64,000 nucleotides of DNA from Ischnura elegans (GCF_921293095.1 NC_060259.1:76380120-76444119), one strand, 5' to 3'. Counted from the stretch's first letter, positions 1-32,013 are shown. The notes: a model not told the origin generated them from the letters alone. Translations and numbers: made by a program.

Positions 1-43
1 AATCAATGCATTTCGCTTTTCTTTGATGAAGGAAACTACACTA
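1..43 (+). repeat. Family A repeat, right-end fragment
   Basis: It matches the last about 40 bp of family A (CAATGCATTTCGC, TTTGATGAAGGAAACTAC) and ends directly against the next full copy, with TA between them. So at least two copies were in tandem here, the first cut by the window edge. Confidence 0.8.
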
Positions 44-45
44 TA

Positions 46-706
46 GGGTGGTTTCCTATTATTTTTTTATTGCCTAAATCGAAAGATTATTACTCCTGGA
101 GTACGTATTTCACGCTTTTAGATTTTTAAATGACGATATCTATTTTTCGCGATTAAATGAAAAGTGAAAATTTTCAAGCGCGCGAAAACGCGACGCGTAA
201 GTATGAATGTCGGGAAGTCTCTCCGCGTGACGTATTTCTGGTTCCCCCTCCCGCCCCGCGAGGTGACCTTGAGGCGAGGCTTAGCGCTGATACGACGCAG
301 GCTGCTAGCGGCTAGCCTAGTACCCTGCTGGCTGGTAGCGCTTGGCTTAAATAAGGATTAATAATAACTTATCAAACGAGGAAAACTTTCCGACCTTAGC
401 CAGTTTTAATAAGTGATTGTTAAGACATGTTTCCCTGAGCTCTGCGCCTCATGCATGCAATGGTAACCTCAGACGACGTATAACTCCTATCTTCTCGTAT
501 AGAAACTAGGTCCCTGTGACGTCACGTGGAGTGGCATCGCATGGGCGCCAATCTGGCCCTTTTCAAATGAGGATAAAAATGGACCATTGCCATTCGTCTA
601 ACCCGGCATTTCTAAAACAAAATAATTTGTATATTATGAATACACTAATGGTGGGTAAGGAATCGCAATCAATGCCTTTCGTTTTCTTTGATGAAGGAAA
701 CCACCC
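46..706 (+). repeat. Family A repeat, full copy 1
   Basis: A 661-bp unit running from GGGTGGTTTCCT to AGGAAACCACCC with TA on both sides. The inverted ends are only about 12-13 bp. Ends and TA flanks suggest a non-autonomous cut-and-paste element of the Tc1/mariner type, but the superfamily is inferred. The centre carries repeated GCTAGC motifs at about 300-340, a TGACGTCA (517-524) overlapping CACGTG (523-528), and a tail with a short open frame that all copies share and that is unlikely to be a gene. Confidence 0.88.
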
Positions 707-710
707 TATT

Positions 711-1204
711 GCAGGGAATACTCGGGAGTGTGGGTACGCGCAAGTAGGGTTGAAAGTCAATGAACGACGCCTCTATGTTATGAAAGATGTGCATGTGATT
801 CTCCTGATAGTTTGATACATTCATTTTGAACTTTAAATGAGAATTCAAAGAAGTATGAAAATAAGAAAATCATCAGTATATATCGATACTCGAATGCTCG
901 TCATATATGTGGTCTTTGTAATGAAGTTTTATTGTCCTCTAAATTTTAGCAATACCGTTGTCACACCCAGCGCATTCAGAGTTTGTTAAGTTAGATGTAA
1001 AACTTACTTCCATGGAGATTCGGAAAAACTACCTGCATATATATCGGAAAAAATTTAGGGCCATCACAGGATCTACACCGCTGTCGATGTACTAGCTGTC
1101 TTCAACGAGTAAAGCAGTATATTTTGGTGATCAGAAGGGGTACGCTAAGCCTATCCCCCCGTAAAGCTCGTATAATAGTTCGGAATTCCTCTCCAGCGTG
1201 TATT
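711..1204. other. No gene recognised
   Basis: About 0.5 kb between family A copy 1 and the hAT MITE. It holds no credible frame, splice site set or repeat that I can name. Confidence 0.5.
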
Positions 1205-1212
1205 CCTTGGAC

Positions 1213-1562
1213 CAGGGCCGGCCTTAGGGCGGGGCGACCGCCCCGGGCCCCGCGCTTTGGGGGGACCCGCGTTCGTGAAAAAAATTAAAATATACGATAG
1301 TTTTGAAAACGCTATTGAAAAAGCATTATATTAAAGAAAAGAATTATAATTTTATGAATAAATATAATTATAAATTTTATTTGTATTATACTATTTTGAA
1401 CTCAACTGCGTGATGGTATCATAACGGCGTAATTACGAAGTCTGAATTTGGGAGGGGAACACACACTTAGCCAGAGAGTGGTAGGGATTCAAAATGCTCG
1501 AGTTTGTAGATGGGGTTTAATATTTTAAGTGAAGGGCCCCGCACCTGCTAGGGCCGGCCCTG
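1213..1562. mobile_element. hAT-type MITE, family B
   Basis: 350 bp with ends CAGGGCCGGCC and GGCCGGCCCTG, flanked by a perfect 8-bp target duplication CCTTGGAC at 1205-1212 and 1563-1570. Eight-base duplications and CAG...CTG ends are typical of hAT elements. The inside is A+T-rich and non-coding. The perfect duplication suggests a fairly recent insertion. Confidence 0.88.
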
Positions 1563-1570
1563 CCTTGGAC

Positions 1571-3640
1571 AGAGATGTCGAGAACTTAAACAACGCGTTC
1601 GGCTGACGGTTGAAGTCTTCATTAGGGTGCTTCGTTTTCTAGGAGAGAATCGTAATAGCCGGAAAAAGTTCCGTACTCGCGTGGGTATTAGAAATAATAG
1701 GTATCTTCTGTTTGCATTTCTGGCTTAAAATTTCGATTTTTTTAACGAAAAATGTTAACATAGTAAATAATATAAATTTGGTTTGGGCGAGCACACTTTA
1801 TTGCAATGCGGTATAAGATAGGCAGTTTTGGATATTTAGACCAAATACATCAGCAATATTTCTGTTATTATCGAGAAAATTTTTATTGTGCCCTCCGAAA
1901 TGGTGTGAGAGGCAACCCGCAGCACTCAACATCATTTTACGCTATGCATGCGATAAATGACGCGAAAAAGAGATTTTTTCAGTCAATAACGTGGGAATAA
2001 TGTTTAAAATTCTCAAATACAGTCAAAATAATAGGAGTTTCTCTAGTTATGCCATACAATGTCTCATCGAGGGCAGCATACTTTACACTCTAGTATACTT
2101 TTTTATAAAAATGGTCAATTTAGTGCAATGATTTTGTAGCTCTATGCGTTCTTTTTTTCCTTCGCCTGGTGGGCCTTAACAATAGCGGAACATATAATGG
2201 CTTCAGATCACAACAATAATGCATTATTCTACATATTACTCTGCTGCTTAATTTCGTTCCAACGCACCTACATACTATGTAATAATAATAATGTTTATTC
2301 CACGGGCTTTCACCCTTTTTCCAGTTTATAAAATAATATTAAAAAATCGCACAACATATGTTTTCAGTTCAGCGACCACATAATGGTAAAAATTATAGAT
2401 CTATAAAAAGTTTAATTAATTTAATAATATTATTATTATTAAATTGAGACAAAAAGATAAATACTGTCCGTAATTTTTTCAGTTTATGTTCCTTCGATGG
2501 CAAATGGTCCGAAAAAAATTGACTGAATTCCGACTACCATTACTAAGCCATTGAATACTGCGGGGAGGAGAGCGGGAATCGCACGAATGTGACTAAATAT
2601 CAAAACTCGATGGATAAATAAACTTCACGTCCAAAGTTAACGCACACAGTACGTAGATTATCATTAGATTAGAAGTAAGACCTTAACATGCAAATCTTAG
2701 CCAACTTAATGACTTCCTTCAATAAGGTAAGGAAATGAAGTTTGGAGTCATTCATAAAATGTTCCTTCTAATTCCAAATTCCATCCGAAAGCATTGGGGG
2801 TAGCTCCTTTGCGACCGTTTGCCGCTATAGTCTATCTTAACAAATTTTTCGAAATAAAAGAGGATTTGCCATTTTATTACTCACAGACTGTACAGACATA
2901 GATATGAATGGGGACGAATATAGCAGCCAGCTGCAACATATTTTCAAGGACAATCCTTGCAGACATTTCATACATATTCATGAAACAATTGGATCCACTT
3001 TGATGAAATAATCATGATTTATTCCACTCAAACTTTAGCAAAAGGCATGGTCCCAAATTCTGTAGCATTTTTTATTCTGAGCCAAATTTTATAAAAAATA
3101 TTACAATTTTAATTTCCCTGAGGTATTTTTTTCATACATAACACAATATCAATAATGACGGATAGAATACCATCGTAAAAATTGGGAAATTACACATGAA
3201 TTTCACGTTTAGTAAATGTGTAGTCCAGTTCAAGTAACTTCTGACGGTAGTAAAAAGGATATAACAACATTGAGATGTTTAACACTTAGATAGCTGAAAT
3301 ATTACATTTCTTAGTGGAGCCTTTATCCAGAAAATGGATAAGCGACCAACTGGAAAGAAGTGCGACCACAGTATAATATCCCACCAGTTCTGCAACACCG
3401 CACATGGTCGTCACTGATGTTTTTGCGAAAATCAGCACCATCATTGCGAATCAAACCTGAGGTGGGTGGCAAAGATTCTCATGAGACAACCCACCCGTTG
3501 GTCCACAGTGCCCTGAAGTCTTTCTTGAGATCCATCTCAGAGGGAGCACAGTTACGATCCAAATGAGCAACTTGTTCGACAATCACCTCCGCAGGTGATT
3601 TTCTGTCCATGGTTTAAAAGGTATGAGTTCATTTCCCCCT
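1571..3640. other. Downstream of ZCCHC24, non-coding
   Basis: A+T-rich, with short TAA/ATA microsatellite runs at about 2280-2295 and 2415-2440. The part next to 3641 is presumably ZCCHC24 3' untranslated sequence. Short frames here lack motifs. Confidence 0.5.
3018..3076 (-). promoter_or_regulatory. Candidate polyadenylation signals of ZCCHC24
   Basis: On the minus strand AATAAA occurs at 3076-3071 and again at 3023-3018, about 0.57-0.62 kb after the ZCCHC24 stop codon. They are the right motif on the right strand. The surrounding sequence is A+T-rich, so chance matches are likely and usage is not shown. Confidence 0.3.
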
Positions 3641-23052
<19,412 letters not shown>

Positions 23053-23637
23053 GCTGGTCGCTGGCCCGGGCGAGTGCGGACGGCACGGCCGCTTTTAGCA
23101 CCCGCCCCGTCGCGGCGACTCGCTGCCAAGAAAAGCCCTCCCCACAAACCACCCCCCCAGCATCTCCCACACCCCTCAAACCCCTTCTCCCTTCCCTCAA
23201 CTCTCCCTGCATTCGGAACCCTACCGAAGGGAACGATACTAGCCAGCCCATGCCGCCGGTCCATTCCATAAATGCCTCTCCGCACGACGATTAATGAGAG
23301 CGGTCGCTAATTTTCTTTCACTTTCATCATGACACAGTTGGTAAAGTAAATGAATTGAATGAATTTATTACCTCAAACTAAAAGTACAATTTTTTTAACA
23401 ACACAAAATAAAGAGGAGCTTTAGGTAGCTTTAATGGTAAAAAACCAACGTTGAAGCTACCATCCTTCGCAAAATTGAATTTAAGGCAGACCAGAAAACA
23501 AAAGAAAGTATAAATAATTTTCTGAAAGATTATCCTTATGAAACCTATACGTGACTAGATGTGAAATAGATTCGTAATTTTCCGTTCATCAATCCGTCGC
23601 CTACTTCTCCAACTTTTCGCGGCGAAAAATCGACTGG

Positions 23638-24221
23638 TGACGTCACAAACTCATGCCGAGCGAGTAACCGCTTGTCAGCTACTCCTCGGCCTCGTGTATG
23701 GGCCTCACTCGGTTCGCTGTGGTTCATTATTTTGTGAAGGACTCCTTTCGTCAATGATCGGGTCTCTATGAATCGTTAATGAGCCGAAACTCTTATTGAC
23801 GTCACAAACTCAGGAGATGTTGGCGGCAAATCTCTTAAATTCATTTTAAAATTATGATAAAAGCGCTGAATAGGGAGGATTTTTCTATTGTCGATACTTT
23901 TATTACCCTTCCTTTCACCGAAATCTTTTAATGGATTGCGACTTCGGGTCTAATTATAATAGCCCATTGTCTCTATCCTCATGCAGGAAAATTTTCATTT
24001 CCCTAACGTATTATTATAAATAAAACAAATGGAAGAAATAATGGGGTCTATGAATCAGGCTCGAAATCTTAAGTCATTGAAAGGAAAACGAAAATGGAAG
24101 GGAAACATAACTTAGGACGAAAGAGAGACCCCCGAAGACCTCACTACCTACTCTTTCTCATTAAAACGGAAATAAAAAAATGCGAAAGTTACCGCCCACT
24201 TTTCATGAGTAAGTGACGTCA
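23638..24221. promoter_or_regulatory. Three CRE-type sites upstream of the CpG island
   Basis: The palindrome TGACGTCA occurs at 23638-23645, 23797-23804 and 24214-24221. The first two belong to a 16-base direct repeat (TGACGTCACAAACTCA) 159 bp apart. They lie 0.6-1.2 kb upstream of the candidate ZCCHC24 start. TGACGTCA is the known binding site of CREB/ATF factors; function here is inferred. Part of this stretch resembles 37990-38040, so the sites may have arrived with an old repeat. Confidence 0.35.
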
Positions 24222-25007
24222 TTAGAGTGCCGGGTCATTGATTCGTTCGGGGAGAACTGCTTATTGAGGGGAGGAATAGCTACCAAGATAGTAGACTATA
24301 ACTAACTACGTCAGGGCCACCCAAAAGGTCGAAGAGTACCTGAGAAGCGCTGACCCACACGGTATGAGCTCGTGACGACACCAACTTCTTTGTGAAAGGG
24401 CCGTCGATTTTTCGAAGAGAATGGCTTGAGACGCTGGGGATGAATCGAAAAAACGAAAAAACGGTAGTCTTTATGATTCAAACTCTATTATAATTGATAA
24501 AAACTGATGAACTTGGAAAACTGTATCACTTGGAAAAAATTTACTTTTTCGTACATCATATTTTCAATACAACAACAATAACAACGGCGTATAAAGAACC
24601 TCATTTTGGGGGGTCCCTCTTACATTGAAACCCCCTTATTTCACCCCTCAACCATAAGCTAATCAATACATTGGTTCGGTGGTACGAACCAATGCATAGC
24701 GTAACCTAGGTGACGGGAGGCGATGGCGACAGAGATCTCACGAACGTGCGTAAAGTTCAGCTTGGTGATAGCGGCTTTCTTCTCTCTGCCTTATGAGAGA
24801 AGATACCTAGACAAAGAGGGCTTGGCCTTACAATACCTTAAGATGATTGATAGATTAGTGTAGGAGGAGGTTATATCAATGTAAAGTTAGATTTATTCAT
24901 CATAAGTAAGGGTGTGCCATTGCATTTTTACATATGAATAGGTATTTAAAAACAATAACAAAATAGACGAAACATAACTGCATGCCGCGGTCATACCACG
25001 GTGTTCA
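24222..25007. other. No gene recognised; one perfect hairpin
   Basis: CATTGGTTCG and CGAACCAATG pair around a six-base loop at about 24671-24696. The rest has no motif that I can name. Confidence 0.4.
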
Positions 25008-25230
25008 GCCAATCAAAACAGAAAAATTCATGAATTATTCCAGGTTAATCATACGTGATTACTGAGATAGCACAGGCGATAGATAAGACATTTAAATCAC
25101 CCAAAATTATTTCAATACTTTAAAATAATATTATGTTTATGCAGTATTTTTCGTTTTAAATTTAAAGACTTACACTTTGTAATCGAAATTTCACACTTAA
25201 TTTTTTAATGCCTCACTTGGCACCACTTCA
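25008..25230. repeat. Old dispersed repeat, copy 1
   Basis: It shares ordered blocks with 27183-27370: CAGAAAAATTCATG, TACGTGATTA, AATAATATTAT and ACTTACACTT. The matches are broken by indels. No ends or coding sequence are seen, so the class is unknown. Confidence 0.5.
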
Positions 25231-25599
25231 ACAAGAAATTCGTCATAATTTAAATTGATTTACGAGATATATTGTTAAATGTACGTTTTCATAAAATTGG
25301 CTCTACTACGCAAAAGTTCTACTGAGCTACTGCATGAAAAAATTCGACAAACACATTTTAGCCCAGAAAATCGATGTTGAACTGGCAAAATTTTATGTGA
25401 AATGAATTTGCAACAAAAGATTTTTAAATTCCAGGTTGGAAGAAAAAAAAATGAATAAATCCTGAATAATTCCAGGGACTGAAAATCCACGCAAAATTCC
25501 CGATTATGCCGGTCTCCGGACACCCTGCGTACCTTCGCACATGATTCATTGAACAAATTCAGGTATTGGTGCCTAAATAACTTTTCATGGGATCTACAT

Positions 25600-26380
25600 C
25601 TACACATTACCCCGCAAGCCGCCTAAAAGGCTTGTGGCTGGGTGTGTTAGGACACCAGCCGTTGACAGCTAAAAAAAACGAAGTGCCCTAACGAAGTTGG
25701 ACTAGCGTTTATTAAAGTCCTTTATGGTTCGGGGGAAAAACGAATTCCCATATCTATCCGTTCGGCAAAACATCTCTCTTAATTTATCGCTTCTATCGGA
25801 CCTGGAAATAAAGTGTGGCTCCAATATTATGTTCTCTGTGTCGCTCTTAAAGATATCCATTCTCAATTGTTCAAGCAATCTAAGCCTAGCGCGCAGCCTC
25901 CGAGTCGCCAGCGGCTCCCAGCCTAATTCGCTTAACATCTGGGTAACACTGTCTGTAGGCCCGTAGCAGTTTTTGACGAAACGCGCAGCCTTCCTTTGTA
26001 TTTTATTCAGTTCGCGGATTAAGTCTTTCTGCACCTTTTTACTTTCTCATCCGAAAATCTTCCCACAATACGCTTGACGAATCCTAATTTCTTCAGGGCT
26101 ATGCCGCAAATATTCTTTATATGTGTTCCCCACGTGAGGTTCGAGGTTATCGTAACTCCCAGGTACTTCACTTCGTCTGTTGCCTTTATGTTAATACCAT
26201 CCACTGCATAAACACGGTTATAGTTGGACGAATTCCGCAAGAAATGTACCGTCATGCATTTGCTCAGATTAAGTTCGAGTCCCCACTCTTGGCTCCACAA
26301 ATGAACTTTTTCTAAATCCGATGATAGAATTTCATAATCAGAGTGATCACTAATTTTGCGATAGATGACAGCATGACAGG
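25600..26380 (-). mobile_element. CR1/L2-like LINE, 3' part, disrupted
   Basis: Minus-strand reading frames give VIYRKISDHSDYEILSSDLE, LNLSKCMTVHFLR, TDEVKYLGVTITSNLTWGTH and, after a break near 26030, IQRKAARFVKNCYGP and RYGNSFFPRTIKDFN. This is the region just after the catalytic FADD box to the C-terminus of a LINE polyprotein. At the break, the stretch that normally links FSDEKVK to the arginine-rich segment appears deleted. The 3' untranslated part with CCCCGCAAGCCGCCTAAAAG lies at 25605-25670. The copy is truncated before the FADD box. Confidence 0.82.
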
Positions 26381-26429
26381 GATGGGGCGAGCCTCCTCTT
26401 CTACTCCTAATATACGCCTTTGACATATT

Positions 26430-27182
26430 ATAAACGTTAAAGATTAAAAAAAGTAAGTAAGTGGTAGAGTAAAAAAAGCTAGGATTTGTCAGGCGTGTTG
26501 CGGGAAGGCCCGCGGGCGAAAATATGAAAGATAGGTGCTACTTCGCACTTGCCAGGCTGCACCTCGAGTATGCAGTAAGCAAACAGGATTCGGTACAGCA
26601 GATTTGATTCGTGAACTAAAATGAATACAAAGGAAAGCGACGAGATTCTTAAATTAACGCTGACGAGGCGCCAAATAAGGGACAAGTCGTCTAACAACGC
26701 ATCCTTTTTTACCTTCTACCATCTTCCGATTTATATTATCAAAGATAAACGCCCTCCTAGCAGCACACGCGGGATGAATTTTGCTGTATTCGAGGCGTGG
26801 GAGGGGGAGAAGCGAGCGGGGAGGGGACGGGATCGGCTTGCTGCTCTTGTATCCGCGACGCTGCGTGGGCGTTGGAATATTTTCTTCGCGGGCGCGGACT
26901 CAAATTAGGCATTTTTGTGGCTAAACGGTAGCAGATACGTCAAAATGCACGAAATTTTTGCCCAACAAGGACAGTAACTCGGCAAAATCTATAGGGAATG
27001 ACCATAAAGTATTATATTTTTTGAATTTTGACCCTCCCCCCTAAATTGCATTTGAGCGAGGGTCAGGGGTTCACCTAGAGGTCTCAAATTTTTCAGGCCT
27101 TATTTTTGATCGGTCCCACAACTTTTTTTCATTGGGCCAGATGGATTTGAAAAAAAATCGATTTTAGCGATCCGCCCTTATG
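26430..27182. other. No gene recognised
   Basis: It holds a G-rich patch at 26790-26840 and an open frame at 26621-26908 without motif. Confidence 0.4.
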
Positions 27183-27370
27183 TCCAGCCAATACAAAGCA
27201 GAAAAATTCATGCAAAATGCCTGGTAATCCTACGTGATTAATGCGACAGGTATATGAATTTAAAGACACCAAAAATTACTTTTTACTAAAAATTACTAAT
27301 TTTAAATAATATTATTTTAATGTGTTATTTAACGTTCCTTATTTAAATACTTACACTTATTGTAAGCAAT
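27183..27370. repeat. Old dispersed repeat, copy 2
   Basis: Partner of the repeat at 25008-25230, with the same block order. It runs close to the left end of a hAT-like element at 27458. Confidence 0.5.
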
Positions 27371-27457
27371 AGAAATTTTAGACGTCGCCTGGAATTCTAT
27401 TCTTCGTGTTTTTGAATTTTATTGAGTCATGAGTGCTACTAGAAATTTCGATCCCGT

Positions 27458-28063
27458 CAGGTTTCCCACTCAATCTAAATTATAAAATTCACGGTTTTTT
27501 CCAGGTTTTCACAGTCTAAATGTCTTCAAATTCACGGTTTGTAGATAAACCATTTTAGGCAGCAATATTGATCACGTAACAATCATCGGCCGCACGTTAA
27601 CTACAAACACCGCGAATCCAAACGCAGCAATGAAAGTGCTATTTCTCCTGACGTCACATATCGTTTGCAAAATTTAGCTCCGACTAAAGGTTGTACGTGG
27701 GAAAATAGAGGGACCAGGGTGCCAGGGATGTTAAGAAGTGTCTGAATTTTCGTAAGTGTTAATGACTACCAGTTACCAGTTTCCCGGCTTGGGTACTGGC
27801 TTAAGGTCAACGTGTCATCATGACACACGGACCAATAATTGCTCTTCAAATATACGTGTCCAGATAAATTCGTGGCCATGTCCGCGCGTGACAGACCTTG
27901 AAATATGATCGAAATGTCCATTTTTCTTTTAATATGTCAATCGTAGTTGTACGATCGTGAAATCAAGACAGATTTTTAAGGCTTTAGGGCGAAATTCACG
28001 GCTTTTTACGGTTTTTTTCACGGTATGCGAAATTCACGGTTTTAAGGTTTTCAAGGTTGAGTG
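27458..28063. mobile_element. hAT-like element E, copy with lost right end
   Basis: It starts CAGGTTTCCCACTC and matches the full copy at 35508-36123 for nearly its whole length, ending at GGTTGAGTG. The last bases of the terminal repeat are replaced by LINE-derived sequence at 28065. Confidence 0.75.
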
Positions 28064-28064
28064 C

Positions 28065-28130
28065 CAAAACGGATAGATATTGAAATTCGTTTTCCCCCAA
28101 TAATTAAAGTCTTTAATAAATTCTAGGCCG
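28065..28130 (+). mobile_element. Scrap of CR1/L2-like LINE 3' end
   Basis: ACGGATAGATATTGAAATTC followed by TTCCCCCAATAATTAAAGTC resembles the end of the LINE coding region at 25700-25770 in inverted orientation. A second scrap, in minus orientation, is at 28488-28535. Confidence 0.5.
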
Positions 28131-28274
28131 AGTCGCTCATCGAACCAAGGCTGCTCAACAAGTTATAAGCATTCAACAATACTTCACTGCAAAAAATAAA
28201 ACGCTATGGACCGGTGGTAATTTATACTAATAAAAACTGGAAAACAAAAATTTTTGTGTGGACAGCATGAAATT

Positions 28275-28400
28275 CGCTCTGAGAAGGTGGTGTACTTGGT
28301 TAACACTCCAGACCGACAATCGAGATCCGGGTTCGAATCCAGCTAAGCCAAATATTTTTTCATGGCGAACGTCATCCTTGGTGCCTATGAAAAAGTTTTG
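28275..28400 (+). repeat. tRNA-derived SINE copy
   Basis: A perfect B-box core GGTTCGAATCC at 28331-28341 follows a tRNA-like head with TGGTGTACTTGGTT. The tail AGCCAAATATTTTTTCATGG and GAACGTCATCC is shared with 38843-38874 and 63313-63345. This marks a SINE family, not a functional tRNA. Confidence 0.6.
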
Positions 28401-28915
28401 TTCTTGTTTTTCCATGTCATACGCTTTTAGGAAAATTATTGGATGATTACAGCAGCCTTTGTTGAATGAACGGCTGAGTATGACCTAGCATTTATTAAAG
28501 CTTTTTACTCTTCGTGGGAAAAACGAGCGACTTAATATCTTCGCGGAAAAATTTAATTCGTCCTTAAAAATTCACTGAAATAACCAGTATGGATTTTCGA
28601 ACGGCAACATTGCTACAATACGAGAAGGCAAATCAGCTCGATTGTTGCAGATACCAAAGAAAAACTAGTCGCAGAATGATTTTGGGAGGCAGAGATGAGC
28701 ATCACAGTAGTAGGTAAAATACTTAAGTACAGCACCTGCATGAATTTGAGTATCGTGCACTAAGACGATAAAATCATAATGATAAATCCTTGAATGAGGA
28801 TGTGATGTCTGGTTCTTTCCCGGCGAACAATGGCAGTGAAGATTTATCGGGTCTCACACCGGATAAGGGGGGATCCATCAATTACGTGAGGCGTATAGCA
28901 GGAGGTCAAGCATTA

Positions 28916-29571
28916 GGGTGGTTTCCTTCATCAAAGAAAACGAAAGGCACTGATTGCGATTCGTTACCCACCGTTAGTGTACTCACAATATACAAATTAT
29001 TTGGTTTTGGAAATCCCAGTTTAGACGAATGTTAATGGTCAATTTCATCCTCATTTGAAAAAGGCCAGATTGGCGCCCATGCGATGCCACTCCACGCACG
29101 TCACAGGGACTTAGTTTCTACACGAGTAGACAGGAGTTTTACATTGTCTGTGATTACCAATGCATGCATGAGGCGCAGAGCTCAGGGAAACATCTCTTAA
29201 TAATCACACATTAAAGATACCTAAGATCGGAAAGTTTCCTTCGTTTGATAGGGGAATAATAATCCTTATTTAAGCCAAGTGCTACCAGCTAGCAGGGTAC
29301 TCTACTACCTGCTAGCATCCTGCGTCGTATCAGCGCTCAGAGCCTCGCCCCAAGGTCACCTCACTTGCGGCGGCGGAAACCAGAACGACGTCACACGGAG
29401 TTTTCCCAGCATTCATACTTAGCCGTTGCGTTTTTGCGCGCTTGAAAATTTTCACTTTTCATTTAATCGCGAAAAATAGATATCGTCATTTAAAAATCTA
29501 AATGCGTGAAATACGTACTCCAGGAGTAATAATATTTCGATTTAGGCAAAAAAAATTATAGGAAACCACCC
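28916..29571 (-). repeat. Family A repeat, full copy 3 (inverted)
   Basis: 656 bp, TA flanks at 28914-28915 and 29572-29573, opposite orientation to copies 1 and 2. It has the same internal order read backwards. It lies between the two host genes. The TGACGTCACGTG block is altered here (CACGCACGTCA). Confidence 0.88.
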
Positions 29572-29677
29572 TATTCTCACCTAATCTCACGTTGGGGAGA
29601 GGGGGGAAGTTGGTGAGTATCACGTTATTTTTTCCCGCCAGAAACAGTGTAAAATATGATTCTAAACTAAGATCTTA

Positions 29678-31551
29678 GGGTGCGATTCATAGACGACACT
29701 GAAATTGCTCACTTTACAAAGTCTCTCTTTACGGTAAAGTGAGACTTTAGCTAAAGTTCGTTTCAGAGTCGTTCCAAGGATCTCACTTTATAAAGTGGAA
29801 CTTTAGATCCTAAAGTCTCGATCATGCATTGAAATTTTTGAGTGTTGGCAATGAACGCTGCGAAAAAGTGAAGAAAAAGATGACACACGATATTAAATGC
29901 GTACTTGTTTACATGTTTCTGGCGACTGGGTTTTCGTGTTGTATTTTGCTAAGACTTATTAAGCTGTATTTTCTCGTTTTCTCATATTATGTGCAAATGT
30001 AAATGAATACTGCGTAATTGAAAGCTTTTCCCCACTAGCTTTTTTGTACGTTAATGACTGAGTTGGCTGAATAAAAGATCACTTTTAATTAGCTACGTGC
30101 ATTGGTAATGCCCTTCGATGTTCCCAGCGAAGTAAATATTCAAATGCTGATGTTTTCACGTCATTTTATGATCATTTTCTATGATTAACTGCATACGGTT
30201 GTTTGGACTACATGTTAATCGAAGTTTGATGGTGTACGTTCATTGAAGGTGGGTGAAATAGTGAAATTCTCTCGCGTTAACTTGAAACTGCCAATTAATT
30301 TGAAGATTTACCGATCAGTGGTTGTCTCAGTTGGACGCATATTTTGAATGAGGTATGGGTGTTTGTTGAATTCTTTTGTGCTTACCAATATTTTAATTCT
30401 TGGAATGTTGACCTAAGGGGTTATATATTCTAGAGAAATCGACGAGAATGTACAGTCAAGAATATCTATATCATCAAAACCAATGAATGAATGGCCACGC
30501 AATGAAACATGTTGAATGTGAGAATGGACTTATATCAATAAATATCTCTTTGTCTACTTTAAAAGATGCCTCGACATATGTGAATACCTAACCCGAGTAT
30601 CCATTCACGAATTTTGCAGTAAAAAATGTCAGTGAAGTCTGTGATGCTGCGTAAATAACATTTCATAACAATCCTACATCCTCGAGAAAACATTGCTTTG
30701 CTGCTGACAATATGGCTATGAAGGAAAGTACGTTTTACTTTTTATTGCTGCCTTTCATGACGAGATCTTATATCATCATTGTAAACATGCAAATGCATAG
30801 TCGAAAAACGAAACAGAAACTCGACTCTAGTTTCACAATCACAGAAACATGTTAAGCGTGATATGGAGGCATACGGAAAGAGTACATTAAGCAAATATTG
30901 AATGAAAACGCTTAAAATGCAATGCAAGGTGTAGAAACTAGTATTTGGCTGGCCAAACGATATGAAAATCAAGTCTTTGTTTACGAAGGCTATTGACGCC
31001 AATGTAAACAGAATTTTGCTATCATATTCAAGTATCTTTAAGGAAAATTCTAGAATATGAACGTATAAATAACCTAAGAACTTAACAATTAACTTGTATA
31101 TAAAATCAACATAAATTATGCCAACCTGTTCAACCAATTACTGTGTTGTAATTATCACACGACCGATAGAGTTAAACTTCAAAATATAAGAATTGGGTCA
31201 TCTCCATCAATACCGACTCGATATATATTCAGGGAAAAGACATATATTACTTGTATGGTTATTTCTTGAAACGCGCCAGTTTGCTGCTGTGTTCTCACCA
31301 AAAAATTAGTTCATATTCATTTCCGTAACCCAAATATCTTCATATTTCAACTTCAATAACAGCCGGTGCAGCCATATTTATTCATCCGTAAAGGACACTT
31401 TAGCCCTAAAGTGAGCTCCGGTTGGGCACTTTACGGTAAAGTGACGATTCGGCCATTTTTCCTCTAAAGTGGCGTTTATGAAACGGAAAAAGCAGACTTT
31501 AGCCCGGCTAAAGTATACTTTAGCCTAAAGTGCCGTCTATGAATCGCACCC
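29678..31551. mobile_element. PIF/Harbinger-like element, non-autonomous
   Basis: A 1.87-kb unit with inverted ends GGGTGCGATTCATAGACG and a flanking TTA at 29675-29677 and 31552-31554. A three-base TTA/TAA duplication with G-rich ends is typical of PIF/Harbinger. Both subterminal regions are crowded with CTTTA/TAAAG half-sites that pair into small palindromes such as CACTTTACGGTAAAGTG. I found no DDE transposase or Myb-like frame inside. Open frames such as the one at 30742-31137 (minus) are A+T-rich and match nothing I know. Confidence 0.78.
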
Positions 31552-32013
31552 TTAGTAATATTAAATATATCTCAACCATGGGCGGTCTGGGGGTATGATT
31601 AGGGGCCCTCAGCTGGAGCTCGTGATGGGACCCTCCTTACCGGGGGAATTTGCGTGTGCTCCCCCTGAAAATTTTTAGGAAACTGAATGCCTAGAAATGG
31701 ATTTTGACGCTACAATCGCTTTTAAAAACTAGATACAAGTTAACGAAAAATTGCAATTTCGTAAGAAAAATACTGTGCAAAGTGAGAATTTCACAGCTTA
31801 AAAAAATTAATAGTGTATAGTGGTTCTATTAAAAATGTAGTGAATTGGCTACATGAAACTAAACTGAAATCTGAAAATCATCTAGGTAATGCTGGTGATT
31901 ACTGGCATTAATTTACTGGAGAAGAAATCCCATTATGTGCTTCACCTATGTAGTCTAATTTCATGAATCTTTCTCAATTTCACCACTTCATGCTGCATGT
32001 ATCTCAGAGAATA

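Noticed and set aside
516-815. Open frame with MNTLMVGKESQSMPFVF motif, repeated elsewhere
   Set aside because: The same short frame recurs in other family A copies because it spans the conserved right end of the repeat. It is broken or extended differently in each copy and has no gene signals.
28284-28353. Functional tRNA gene
   Set aside because: The B box is perfect, but the stems do not pair as a cloverleaf and the sequence continues into a dispersed SINE tail.
30742-31137. 131-residue frame inside the Harbinger-like element
   Set aside because: Rich in Ile, Leu, Phe and Tyr as expected from A+T-rich DNA, with no DDE or DNA-binding motif.
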